Of a stretch of 64,000 bases of DNA, positions 55,635 to 63,942 are shown piece after piece. A program made the position numbers and the translations under genes. The notes under the pieces are model-generated. The model did no database searches. It worked only from the letters and a program-made list of their open reading frames with translations, and was not told the DNA's origin. Positions within the stretch are counted from its first letter, which is position 1. Each line of letters begins with the position of its first letter. Source of the stretch: Sulfurospirillum diekertiae (GTDB taxonomy: Bacteria > Campylobacterota > Campylobacteria > Campylobacterales > Sulfurospirillaceae); the NCBI RefSeq assembly GCF_002309535.1, contig NZ_CP023275.1, positions 1,922,001 through 1,986,000 on the forward strand, read 5' to 3'.

Positions 55635-56900
55635 TTATCCTTTTATCTTTACTCTTAAAAATGTGAACCCTGGAAGGGTTGTGGGCAAGACAATCGCATT
55701 GACATTGCCGCTGTGTATCTCATCAAACAGTTTGCCACTAGGCGTTTGAAGTTTTTTAAAGCTTATTTTCCAAGAACCATCCTCTTCAAAAATAGTACCG
55801 ATGTCATTCTCCATCGCTTCAATTTTGAGATGGGTTGGCATGACCAAATCATAGTTTACATGTAAAGATAAAACATCCTTACAAAGACACGTTGCACCAT
55901 CTTCGTCCACTTGCGCAACCACTTGGTGCGTGCCTTCGCTGATCGAGTGCGCTAAATTTTGCGTGTCATTTTTTTCAAACGGACGGTTTACTAAATAACC
56001 ATCGCTAAACCCTCTGTTTTTGGTGGTATCGAGCTCTGCCGTGTATTTGCTTGCATCAAATTGACCGGCATAATAATCCTCAATCGCTTGACGATACGTT
56101 TTAGTCGTAATTCCTACGTAATACGAACTCTTCGTTCGACCTTCGATTTTCAATGAATCAATGACACCTGAGTCTAAGATTTCTTTGACATGCGCGCTTA
56201 GATTGAGGTCTTTTGCATTCATAATGTGCGTGCCCTCAACGCTTTCTTCAATACGAAACAGCGTTCCACTCTCTTCGTTGTGTGCGTAAAGGGTGTACGG
56301 GAAACGACAGTCATTCGCACAGCTTCCACGGTTGGAGACACGTCCACTTTGCACCGAACTGATCAAACAGCGACCACTATAGGCAAAACACATTGAACCA
56401 TGAACAAACACTTCCAGTTCCAAATGCGGCAGATGCTTTTTGATCTGTTCCAAATCTTTCAAACTCACTTCACGTGCCGCGATAATACGCTTCACTCCCA
56501 TATCAGAATACACTTCAGCATCGAGGTAACTTAAAACATTCGCTTGGGTTGAAAGATGGATAGGAATCTGAGGCGCAATTTTACGTGCCAGTTTAATCAC
56601 ACCAGGAGCGGCCACAATAAACGCATCGGGTTTCATCGCTGCCACACGCTCAATGTGCTTTTCAAGAAGAGGAATTTGCGCGTTGAAAGGAAAGCCATTG
56701 ATGGTAGCATGCAAATGTTTTCCTCGTGCATGCGTATAATTGATCGCCTCTTCAAAGCTCTCATAGGTAAACTCTTTGCCAGACCTTATGCGAAGGGAGA
56801 AGTGACTCACCCCTGCATACACGGCATCCGCGCCATACGCCAGCGCTATTTTTAACTTTTCAAAATTTCCAGCAGGAGAAAGCAGTTCGACGTTTGACAC
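55635..56900 (-). CDS. U32 family peptidase, TrhP/YegQ-like
   Basis: 421 residues with the TIM-barrel start LLSPAGNFEKLKIALAYGADAVYAG and the family signature region around EVFVHGSMCFAYSGRCLISS with four conserved cysteines (CFAYSGRC, GSCANDC). Related E. coli TrhP is needed for 5-hydroxyuridine in tRNA, and RlhA modifies 23S rRNA, so an RNA hydroxylation role is more likely than proteolysis. GTG start directly after the cheZ stop. Contains a palindrome copy (LHVN). Confidence 0.9.
   Translation of the reverse strand: MSNVELLSPAGNFEKLKIALAYGADAVYAGVSHFSLRIRSGKEFTYESFEEAINYTHARGKHLHATINGFPFNAQIPLLEKHIERVAAMKPDAFIVAAPGVIKLARKIAPQIPIHLSTQANVLSYLDAEVYSDMGVKRIIAAREVSLKDLEQIKKHLPHLELEVFVHGSMCFAYSGRCLISSVQSGRVSNRGSCANDCRFPYTLYAHNEESGTLFRIEESVEGTHIMNAKDLNLSAHVKEILDSGVIDSLKIEGRTKSSYYVGITTKTYRQAIEDYYAGQFDASKYTAELDTTKNRGFSDGYLVNRPFEKNDTQNLAHSISEGTHQVVAQVDEDGATCLCKDVLSLHVNYDLVMPTHLKIEAMENDIGTIFEEDGSWKISFKKLQTPSGKLFDEIHSGNVNAIVLPTTLPGFTFLRVKIKG
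55855..55866. repeat. TTTACATGTAAA palindrome inside the U32 peptidase gene
   Basis: Read as LHVN because the base after the motif is C. Confidence 0.9.
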
Positions 56901-57629
56901 CTATTTTTTTCCTAAACTAGCGATCAACGCTTCAATATCTTCATTGCTCACAACATCTTCTGTTGTTGTGTCACCATGAATATGTACGGCGGAACTAACA
57001 CGATTGGTATCATCTTTAGAGCCTTCAAACAATGCACTCATGTATTTTGAAAGCGCACGCATTACATTGATAACACGTTCAATTTTTTGGCGGTGAATAT
57101 CTTGGTATTGCATAATGTCCATCGTCATCATAATCTCATCTTCAGCCATTTGGGCATTCATTAAAAGATCTTCAACACGTTCTTTCATCCCTTTGTTGTC
57201 ATCCAATGCTTTTTGGAATTGATCAATTTTAGGAAATTTTGATACCAATGTTTCAAAAAGCGTGATATTAGACTCAATAAGTTTAATGACCTCTTTCGCA
57301 TTATCTTCTGCACTCAGCATAAAATTATTGACGATTTCAAGTTTATCAAATACCTGAGTTGCTTTAATTTCAGAGTCTTTGGTCACATCATCCAGTTGAT
57401 GTACCATTTTGTGATCATCTGTTGGTGGTGGTGGTGGCCAAGACATTGTGGATGATGTTCTATATTCATTCATCATTTGGGTCGTAGCTTTATCATGCTC
57501 TTCTTGTTCATTTAAAGCATTACTCCCCTCTGTCTCTTCTTCTTGGGCGATGCTCTCCTCTTGGGGTGCAGTTTCGTCCATTTCGTCTAAATCGCCCGCC
57601 ATCAAAGCATCAAGTTCCTCTTGCGTCAT
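56901..57629 (-). CDS. cheZ: CheZ-like CheY-phosphate phosphatase
   Basis: 242 residues. The N-terminus MTQEELDALMAGDLD is the conserved docking-like start of Campylobacter/Helicobacter CheZ. The central helical hairpin ends in MDIMQYQDIHRQKIERV, where Asp and Gln match the catalytic pair of E. coli CheZ (Asp143, Gln147 in DLTGQ). The acidic, low-complexity middle (about 15-75) and a C-terminal CheY-binding-type tail EDIEALIASLGKK complete the plan. Start at 57629 follows AGGAGA. It should set flagellar switching by dephosphorylating CheY. Confidence 0.82.
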   Translation of the reverse strand: MTQEELDALMAGDLDEMDETAPQEESIAQEEETEGSNALNEQEEHDKATTQMMNEYRTSSTMSWPPPPPTDDHKMVHQLDDVTKDSEIKATQVFDKLEIVNNFMLSAEDNAKEVIKLIESNITLFETLVSKFPKIDQFQKALDDNKGMKERVEDLLMNAQMAEDEIMMTMDIMQYQDIHRQKIERVINVMRALSKYMSALFEGSKDDTNRVSSAVHIHGDTTTEDVVSNEDIEALIASLGKK

Positions 57630-57662
57630 AAGCTTTCTCCTCAAAGTGACAAATTATGGTCT

Positions 57663-57668
57663 ATTATA
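57663..57668 (-). promoter_or_regulatory. -10 box for cheZ
   Basis: TATAAT on the minus strand 34 bp before the cheZ start, only 12 bp from the divergent TATAAT at 57681. Confidence 0.5.
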
Positions 57669-57680
57669 GTGAACTTTTTA

Positions 57681-57686
57681 TATAAT
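57681..57686 (+). promoter_or_regulatory. -10 box for the PHP phosphatase gene
   Basis: TATAAT 34 bp before the ATG at 57721, forming a compact divergent promoter pair with cheZ. Confidence 0.5.
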
Positions 57687-57720
57687 TTAACTTTAAGACC
57701 CTGATTGAAGGATGCCTACA

Positions 57721-58500
57721 ATGATGATTGATCTTCACAACCATACCCCTTTGTGTCACCATGCGGAAGGGAGTATAGAAGAGTTCGTGCAAGCGGCTCT
57801 GCTTCAAAAAATAGATGTTTTTGGCTTTTCAGATCATGCTCCCATGAACTTTGATGAAGACTACAGAATGAGCTTTTCACAAATGGCAGATTATGAGCGT
57901 GATGTTTTACATGTAAAAGAAAAGTACCAAGACCAAATCAAAATTCTACTGGCCTATGAAGTCGATTTTCTGCAAGGCTACATTGATGAGCGTGTGCTCA
58001 AGCGTAGCGTTGATTATTTTATAGGCTCTGTGCATTATCTAGGTTCATGGGGGTTTGACAATCCCGAATTTATTGGAGAGTACCGCACTAAAAATATTGA
58101 TGAAGTGTGGGAGCGTTATTTTGAGGCGATTACGGCTATGGCAAAAAGTGGCTTATTTGATATCGTTGGCCATTTAGATCTCATAAAAGTCTTTAATTAT
58201 TTACCCAAAAAAGATGTGAGGATGATTGCAAAAGAGGCCATTAAGGCTATCAAAGGCGCCAATATGGCAATCGAACTCAACGCTGCTGGCTTTCGTAAAC
58301 CAGTGGGAGAGCAATACCCAAGTCATCCACTATTAGAGTTGATTGCCGAACACGATATTCCAATCACTTTTGGCTCAGATGCCCATGCAATCGATCATAT
58401 TGGTTTTTTACAAGATGACCTTAGAGCGATTGCAAAAAATTATGGGTATAAAAAATGTGCAACTTTTGAAAGTAGAGATCGAATATTGGTTAATTTTTAA
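57721..58500 (+). CDS. hisJ: PHP-family histidinol-phosphatase
   Basis: 259 residues of the polymerase-and-histidinol-phosphatase fold. Metal motifs are DLHNHTPLCHHAEGS at the N-terminus, FSDHAPM, GSVHYL, DIVGHLDLI and FGSDAHAID. It probably removes phosphate from histidinol phosphate in histidine synthesis. Start at 57721 or 57724 follows AAGGA; 57712 is possible. Symbol given by family; activity not proven. Confidence 0.85.
   Translation: MMIDLHNHTPLCHHAEGSIEEFVQAALLQKIDVFGFSDHAPMNFDEDYRMSFSQMADYERDVLHVKEKYQDQIKILLAYEVDFLQGYIDERVLKRSVDYFIGSVHYLGSWGFDNPEFIGEYRTKNIDEVWERYFEAITAMAKSGLFDIVGHLDLIKVFNYLPKKDVRMIAKEAIKAIKGANMAIELNAAGFRKPVGEQYPSHPLLELIAEHDIPITFGSDAHAIDHIGFLQDDLRAIAKNYGYKKCATFESRDRILVNF
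57906..57917. repeat. TTTACATGTAAA palindrome inside the PHP phosphatase gene
   Basis: Read in the LHVK frame (DVLHVKEKY). Confidence 0.9.
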
Positions 58501-58535
58501 GCACTCTTTTCGACCTTATTTTCAGCTCAATCTGA

Positions 58536-58541
58536 TAAAAT
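58536..58541 (+). promoter_or_regulatory. -10 box for glnA
   Basis: TAAAAT within GATAAAAT, 32 bp before the start; TTAGGAG is the ribosome-binding site. No sigma-54 GG-GC element was seen. Confidence 0.4.
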
Positions 58542-58572
58542 TACTGAAATTTAAAATCTTAGGAGTTACAAC

Positions 58573-60003
58573 ATGGGTAAATTCGTTAACAGTGTTGAAG
58601 AGTTTTTCAAATACACTACTGACAATGAAGTTGAATTTGTCGATTTTCGTTTCACTGATATGAAAGGAACATGGCATCACCTTACATACACTATTGAATC
58701 CATTAGTGCTGAATCTTTCACAAATGGTATCCCTTTCGATGGCTCATCCATTGATGCTTGGCAACCAATTAATAAATCTGACATGCTCCTTAAACCTGAG
58801 GCTGAAACAGCATTTTTAGATCCATTTACAGCTGATTCTACCGTTGTTGTTTTCTGTGATGTTTTTGACATCTATAAAGGTGAACTCTACGAGAAATGTC
58901 CAAGAAGTATTTCTAAAAAAACATTAAAATACCTTGCTGAAACAGGTTTGGGTGATGTCGCTTACTTTGGTCCAGAAAATGAATTTTTCGTATTTGATGA
59001 TGTTAAAATCAGAGACGACATTAACTGTTCATACTATGAAGTAGACTCTGAAGAAGGTACTTGGAATAGCGCAAAAAGTTTCACTGATGGCTATAACACA
59101 GGTCACCGCCCCGGTACAAAAGGTGGATATTTTCCTGTTCAACCCATCGACTCTATGGTAGATTTACGTGCTGAAATGGTACAAACCCTTAAACAAATTG
59201 GTCTTGAAGTCTTCGTTGTACATCATGAAGTTGCTCAAGCACAAGGAGAAATCGGCGTTAAATTTGGTTCTCTTGTTGAAGCAGCCGATAACGTTCAAAA
59301 ATACAAATATGTTGTTAAAATGGTAGCTCACCTCAATGGCAAAACAGCAACCTTTATGCCTAAACCACTTTACGGTGACAATGGTAACGGTATGCACGTT
59401 CACCAATCTATCTGGAAAAATGGTAAAAACATGTTCTTTAAAGCGGGAGAATATGCCAACCTTAGCGATATGGCACGTTGGTACATCGGCGGTATCTTGA
59501 AACATGCACGAAGCGTTGCCGCTTTTACTAACCCATCAACCAACTCATACAAAAGACTTATCCCAGGATTTGAAGCACCTTCAATCCTTACGTACTCTAT
59601 GCAAAACCGTTCAGCATCTTGCCGTATCCCTTACGGTGCAGGTGAAAAATCTGTTCGTGTTGAGATGCGTTTCCCAGATTCAACTTCATGCCCATACCTT
59701 GCATTTGCTTCTATGCTTCTTGCAGGCATTGACGGTATCAAAACCAAAGCTGAGCCTGTTGGTCCAATGGATGAAGACTTGTTTGAGCTTACACTCGATG
59801 AAATTAGAGAAAAAGGTATCAACCAAATGCCTCATACCTTAAGAGGTTCACTTGAAGCGTTAATTCGTGACAATGACTATCTTAAACCTGTTATGACTCC
59901 AGAATTTTTGGATACCTACCAACACTATAAATTTGAAACTCAAGTTTGGCCAGATGAGGCTAGACCTACAGCGTTCGAATTTAAAACAATGTACTCTTGC
60001 TAG
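58573..60003 (+). CDS. glnA: glutamine synthetase type I
   Basis: Dodecameric enzyme making glutamine from glutamate and ammonia. 476 residues with [10 protein letters not shown], the metal motif [22 protein letters not shown], and [19 protein letters not shown]. At the site of E. coli Tyr397, which is adenylylated, the protein has Phe404 ([10 protein letters not shown]), so adenylylation control is not expected. A strong terminator follows. No palindrome copies lie in this highly conserved gene. Confidence 0.97.
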   Translation: MGKFVNSVEEFFKYTTDNEVEFVDFRFTDMKGTWHHLTYTIESISAESFTNGIPFDGSSIDAWQPINKSDMLLKPEAETAFLDPFTADSTVVVFCDVFDIYKGELYEKCPRSISKKTLKYLAETGLGDVAYFGPENEFFVFDDVKIRDDINCSYYEVDSEEGTWNSAKSFTDGYNTGHRPGTKGGYFPVQPIDSMVDLRAEMVQTLKQIGLEVFVVHHEVAQAQGEIGVKFGSLVEAADNVQKYKYVVKMVAHLNGKTATFMPKPLYGDNGNGMHVHQSIWKNGKNMFFKAGEYANLSDMARWYIGGILKHARSVAAFTNPSTNSYKRLIPGFEAPSILTYSMQNRSASCRIPYGAGEKSVRVEMRFPDSTSCPYLAFASMLLAGIDGIKTKAEPVGPMDEDLFELTLDEIREKGINQMPHTLRGSLEALIRDNDYLKPVMTPEFLDTYQHYKFETQVWPDEARPTAFEFKTMYSC

Positions 60004-60020
60004 TATTTTAATAGCTATCA

Positions 60021-60060
60021 GGGAGTGGGAAGCTTTTTTGGCTTCTTGCTCCCTTTTTTT
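60021..60060 (+). terminator. terminator of glnA
   Basis: GGGAG and GAAGC pair with GCTTC and CTCCC around an internal loop, followed by seven Ts; the clearest terminator in the window. Confidence 0.9.
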
Positions 60061-60084
60061 ATTCCTATACGCTTTCCAAGCTGA

Positions 60085-60186
60085 GCTTGAAAAACTACGT
60101 TACACTGGGTACTAAAGCTTACCTCTATGAGGCAGAGTTAAATCTTACGCTAAATTACTTCTTAGTTTGGCTTGAAAAGCTACGTT
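60085..60186. repeat. two copies of GCTTGAAAA(A/G)CTACGTT between glnA and the PBP1A gene
   Basis: Copies at 60085-60101 and 60170-60186 match at 16 of 17 positions. The 229-bp gap holds no ORF that I would call a gene. Confidence 0.6.
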
Positions 60187-60196
60187 GAAGTAGCTT
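60177..60196 (-). terminator. hairpin downstream of the PBP1A gene
   Basis: AAGCTAC-GTTGAA-GTAGCTT is a perfect 7-bp stem about 40 bp after the PBP1A stop; on the minus strand TTTTC runs through its 3' end. Confidence 0.5.
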
Positions 60197-60232
60197 TCTA
60201 AAACTTCTTCTCTCTTGGCAATCCATCATCCA

Positions 60233-62160
60233 CTAGAACATCAACCCACTATCTTCTTTGAGTTGTTTGACATTATTGGTTTTTGGGAAAGGTGAGACGT
60301 CGGTAAAGAACTCTGTTGTTCCATCAATTTTACGAGACTCAACGCCTTCTGGTATTTTAAATTCACGTGTTGTTTCTGGATGAAGTTCCACATATTTTGT
60401 CATAAAGTATTTAAAGGCTGGCGCAGCTGAGCGACCACCTGTTTCACCCTTTTTGAGTGGGGAGTTATTGTCATTTCCAAACCAAGTGATCACTTCAATA
60501 TCAGGAGAAAAACCACAGAACCAGGCATCCACACTGCTGTTGGTTGTTCCTGTTTTACCTGCAATTTCAATACCAGGCACTTGTGCATTTCTACCCGTTC
60601 CTCGTTTGACAACCTCTTTCATCATATCAATCATCAAATAGCTCTGCTTTGGAGAAGTCATTGTTTGTGTTTTGGTTTCATAAACTTTTTCTACACCTTG
60701 ACGATTAATGATTTTTTTAACCAACATTGGCTCTGTTCTTACACCATAATTTGCAAACATTGAATAAAAACCACTGTACTCTAGGGGAGAGATTCCAAAA
60801 CTTCCTAGCGCTAAAGAGAGGTCCATGGAGAGATTTTTAAAACCATCTTTTTTGAGTTCTTTATACACACTATCCAATCCCAAAAGCGATAAAAGGTTGA
60901 TGGTTGCAAGGTTGCGTGAATGAACCAATGCCTCTTTAAGGGTTATCAGTCCTTCAAAATCATTTTCATAGTTTTTAGGTTTCCACTCTTCATCGGTTTC
61001 GCTATTGACATAGGTTCGTGAAATATCTGGAATTTCAGACAGAGGAGAGTATCCCCAATCCAACGCTTTTTGGTACAAGAACGGTTTAAAACTTGAACCG
61101 GGTTGGCGTTTACTTTGGGTGGCACGGTTAAAACTGCTTTTCGCATAATCAATCCCCCCACAAGGGCTAGGATATTGCCCGTACCATTTTCCATAACCAC
61201 CATCGCACCGTTAAGATCCGAAGCATTGGCATCTTTACCCATTCGTGAAACCATGCCATTGTAACCTACTTTGAGCGACTCATGCGCTAAATGCTGAAGT
61301 TTTAAGTCAATCGTCAAATAAATTTGATAACCACCTTTTTTAATATCATCATACTCTGTACTTAAGCTTTTAATAACTTCATCCACAACATAAGGCGCAC
61401 GATTTCGTGTGAGTGTCTCATCATACACCATTGGATGCTCTAGTGTTGATTTCGTATACTCAGCCTCACTGATCCAACCTAAGGCATACATACGATTGAC
61501 AACCTGATTGGCACGGCTCAACGAAAGATCCATATGTTTTGTCGGATCGTAAGAGCTAGGAGCTTTAGGAAGTCCTACAAGAATGGCGATTTCTTTAAGG
61601 GTAAGAGCATCAAGAGTTTTATTGAAATAACCATGTGCCGCTGTTTTAACACCATAGTAGCCATGCCCAAAATAAACATGATTAAAGTAACGCTCCAAAA
61701 TCTGCTCTTTGGTTAAAGAAGATTCTACGGTATATGCCAAAATAGCTTCATTGACTTTTCGCGTTAACGTCTTTTGACGACTGAGAACCGTATTTTTAAT
61801 CAACTGTTGTGTAATGGTACTTGCACCTTCGACCATTTTCATGGCATGAATATCTTTTACAAGTGCTCTAAAAATAGCCTCAAGATTAATACCACTGTGC
61901 TCAAAAAATGAGGTATCTTCGGTGGCAACTAATGCTTCGATCAAACGTGGAGGAATATTTTTATAGTCCACATATAACCTATTTTCATCATCAAAAAGAT
62001 TGGCAATGAGTTCACCATTTCTATCATAAATCTGTGTGGTTAATTTTGGTGCATAATCAATAATTTTATAGGCATCAAACCTGATTTGTGCGTATAAAAA
62101 AATAAGTGCCATCAAAGCTGCAAATGCAATCATCGTCAAAATTGTTATAATATATTTCAC
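60233..62160 (-). pseudogene. penicillin-binding protein 1A, frame disrupted
   Basis: Bifunctional peptidoglycan transglycosylase/transpeptidase. The N-terminal part (to about residue 335) is intact: membrane anchor, LVATEDTSFFEHSGI catalytic Glu, GASTITQQLIKN and KEQILERYFNHVYFG. At a run of six Gs (61154-61159) the frame shifts by one base. The other frame continues with SSFK (active Ser), TTNSSVDAW-type SxN and the KTGTTNS KTG box to 60233. One more G would restore a protein of about 642 residues, normal for the family. It may be a sequencing error, a true mutation or recoding (see findings). It overlaps the ABC gene by four bases. Confidence 0.85.
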
Positions 62161-62879
62161 GTTCTAAAACTCCTTTGTCTAAATCCAGACTCTAAAAGTT
62201 GCTTCGTATACGCCTCTTTTGGGTCCTGTAAAATATTTTTGGTCAAACCGCTCTCAACGATTTTCCCTTGCTGAATAATGCCAACATTATCGCATAAATG
62301 CTCAATGGTACTAATATCGTGCGTTACAAACAGTAGATCAAATTCACACTCTTTTTGAAGCCTTGAAATCAGCTCCAAAACCGTTGTTTTACTCTCTTCA
62401 TCCAGCGCCGTTGTCGGCTCATCCAAGAGTAAAAGTCTAGGTTTTAGCGACAGCGCCATCGCAATAATAAGACGTTGTAACTGTCCACCGCTCAGTTCAG
62501 AGGGAAAACGATCTAAAAAGGCAATATCTAGTTCTACCATTTTCAGGTATTTCTCTGCAATTTCTTCGCTTACCATAAACTGTTGACTAATTTTTGTCAA
62601 AGGAGAGAGTGCCGTAAAAGGATTTTGCGGTACAAAAGCGATGCTTTCACCTCGATGCAGTTCATATGAAGCATTATACTCAAGCGATGCATCCAATTCT
62701 TGAGGTAACATCCCTAAGAGCGCTTTGAGTGTCAAACTTTTTCCACTGCCGCTCTCGCCAATCAATGCAAACGACTTTTCAAAAGAAAAGCTCACATCAA
62801 GCAGTGTTTTCACTTTACTTTTGATGAGAAGCTGTTTACATGTAAAGCTCAAAAGCTCCCCTTTTGGATCAGAGAGCAC
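62157..62879 (-). CDS. ABC transporter ATP-binding protein, OppD/DppD-like
   Basis: 240-residue ATPase: Walker A GESGSGKS near residue 38, Q-loop FVPQNPF, signature LSGGQLQRL, Walker B LLLLDEPTTALDEE and switch His VTHD. This type usually pairs with peptide or nickel permeases; no permease or binding protein is next to it. It overlaps bioF by 31 bp and the PBP1A gene by four bases. Confidence 0.87.
   Translation of the reverse strand: MLSDPKGELLSFTCKQLLIKSKVKTLLDVSFSFEKSFALIGESGSGKSLTLKALLGMLPQELDASLEYNASYELHRGESIAFVPQNPFTALSPLTKISQQFMVSEEIAEKYLKMVELDIAFLDRFPSELSGGQLQRLIIAMALSLKPRLLLLDEPTTALDEESKTTVLELISRLQKECEFDLLFVTHDISTIEHLCDNVGIIQQGKIVESGLTKNILQDPKEAYTKQLLESGFRQRSFRT
62835..62846. repeat. 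TTTACATGTAAA palindrome inside the ABC ATPase gene
   Basis: Read in the FTCK frame (LSFTCKQLL), near the start of the gene. Confidence 0.9.
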
Positions 62880-63940
62880 AACGTTTCTAACTTTTCTACA
62901 CTCTCACCAAGGCGTGGGATCAGACGCAAAATAGGTTTTGGAACCGTAGGAGGTCGAATCGCTCCCACTAAAAAGCCCTCTTCTATCAATTTTTGTTGAA
63001 TACTTAGGGCATCGGCACCTTCGCTCAATGGATATGAGCAGATCAACCCTTTAATATTCACGCCCAATACCGTTTTCACAACAGCTTGACGTTTGGCTAT
63101 TTCAACTTTCAAGCTTGCTTGATTTTTGGAAATGTACACTAACCCTTGGTAGCCCAAGGAAATATCGAACAATGAAGGAGCGGTAGTATAAATAATTGCT
63201 TTAGCACGATTTTGTAAAAATTCGCTGATGTGTTCGGAGCATAAAATATACGCACCATAACTTCCCAAAGCTTTTCCCAGTGTGCCCATTTTGATATGGT
63301 TGGCTTTGGGTGCAATGTTGTAAAGATCAAACACACCTCGAAGATGCTCACCCACAACACCCACACTGTGCGCTTCATCCACAATCAAAAGCGCATTGTA
63401 ACGATCCGCTATCTCAAAAATATCAGGATTGAGAAGATCGCCACTCATTGAGTAAATGCCTTCAACGGCAATAATAATACGGTTATGATTGTGTGTATTG
63501 ATCAAACTCTCCAGATGATTCGCATCATTGTGTTTAAAAAGCAACACCTCAGCATCCACCGTTTTAGAGGCGACCATACCACTGGCGTGATACTCTTCAT
63601 CCAAAATTAAAAGATCTCGTTTGCGCGGTAACGCCTCAATCAACGAAAAATTGGCTAAAAAACCACTCCCGCACACCAGGGCGGCTTCAAAACCGTTATG
63701 TTTAATTAAAAACGCTTCAAATTCTTCATGAATGGGATGATAGCCATTGACTAAAATGGAAGCTTTTGGAGCATGCGTTTTATACTGAGAAACTTGCGCT
63801 ACGGCATGTTCAAAAAGGGTTTTATTTTCAGCAAAGCCGAGATAATCGTTCGAGCTAAAATCCGCCAAATCGTCATCATAAAGCTTACGGCTTCGGTAGC
63901 GATTGGCTTTGGTGATGGCTTGCAGTTCGTTGTGATACAT
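62849..63940 (-). CDS. bioF: 8-amino-7-oxononanoate synthase-like PLP enzyme
   Basis: Alpha-oxoamine synthase family: 363 residues with DFSSNDYLGFAE, VDEAHSVGVVGEHLRG, and TLGKALGSYGAYI, where the Lys binds PLP. BioF joins pimeloyl thioester and alanine in biotin synthesis; 2-amino-3-ketobutyrate CoA ligase is the close alternative, but bioD in the same window favours BioF. A partial gene ends two bases upstream. Confidence 0.85.
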   Translation of the reverse strand: MYHNELQAITKANRYRSRKLYDDDLADFSSNDYLGFAENKTLFEHAVAQVSQYKTHAPKASILVNGYHPIHEEFEAFLIKHNGFEAALVCGSGFLANFSLIEALPRKRDLLILDEEYHASGMVASKTVDAEVLLFKHNDANHLESLINTHNHNRIIIAVEGIYSMSGDLLNPDIFEIADRYNALLIVDEAHSVGVVGEHLRGVFDLYNIAPKANHIKMGTLGKALGSYGAYILCSEHISEFLQNRAKAIIYTTAPSLFDISLGYQGLVYISKNQASLKVEIAKRQAVVKTVLGVNIKGLICSYPLSEGADALSIQQKLIEEGFLVGAIRPPTVPKPILRLIPRLGESVEKLETLCSLIQKGSF

Positions 63941-63942
63941 GA

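Noticed and set aside
60061..60232. Decayed gene or small RNA in the glnA-PBP1A gap
   Set aside because: Repeats and a hairpin are present, but no gene family could be recognised and no promoter stands out.
2721..62846. TTTACATGTAAA as the operator of one transcription factor
   Set aside because: Most copies lie deep inside unrelated genes and the intergenic ones are at 3' ends, not promoters.
2721..62846. TTTACATGTAAA as a terminator hairpin
   Set aside because: A gap-free 12-bp palindrome leaves no loop and is not followed by T-runs.
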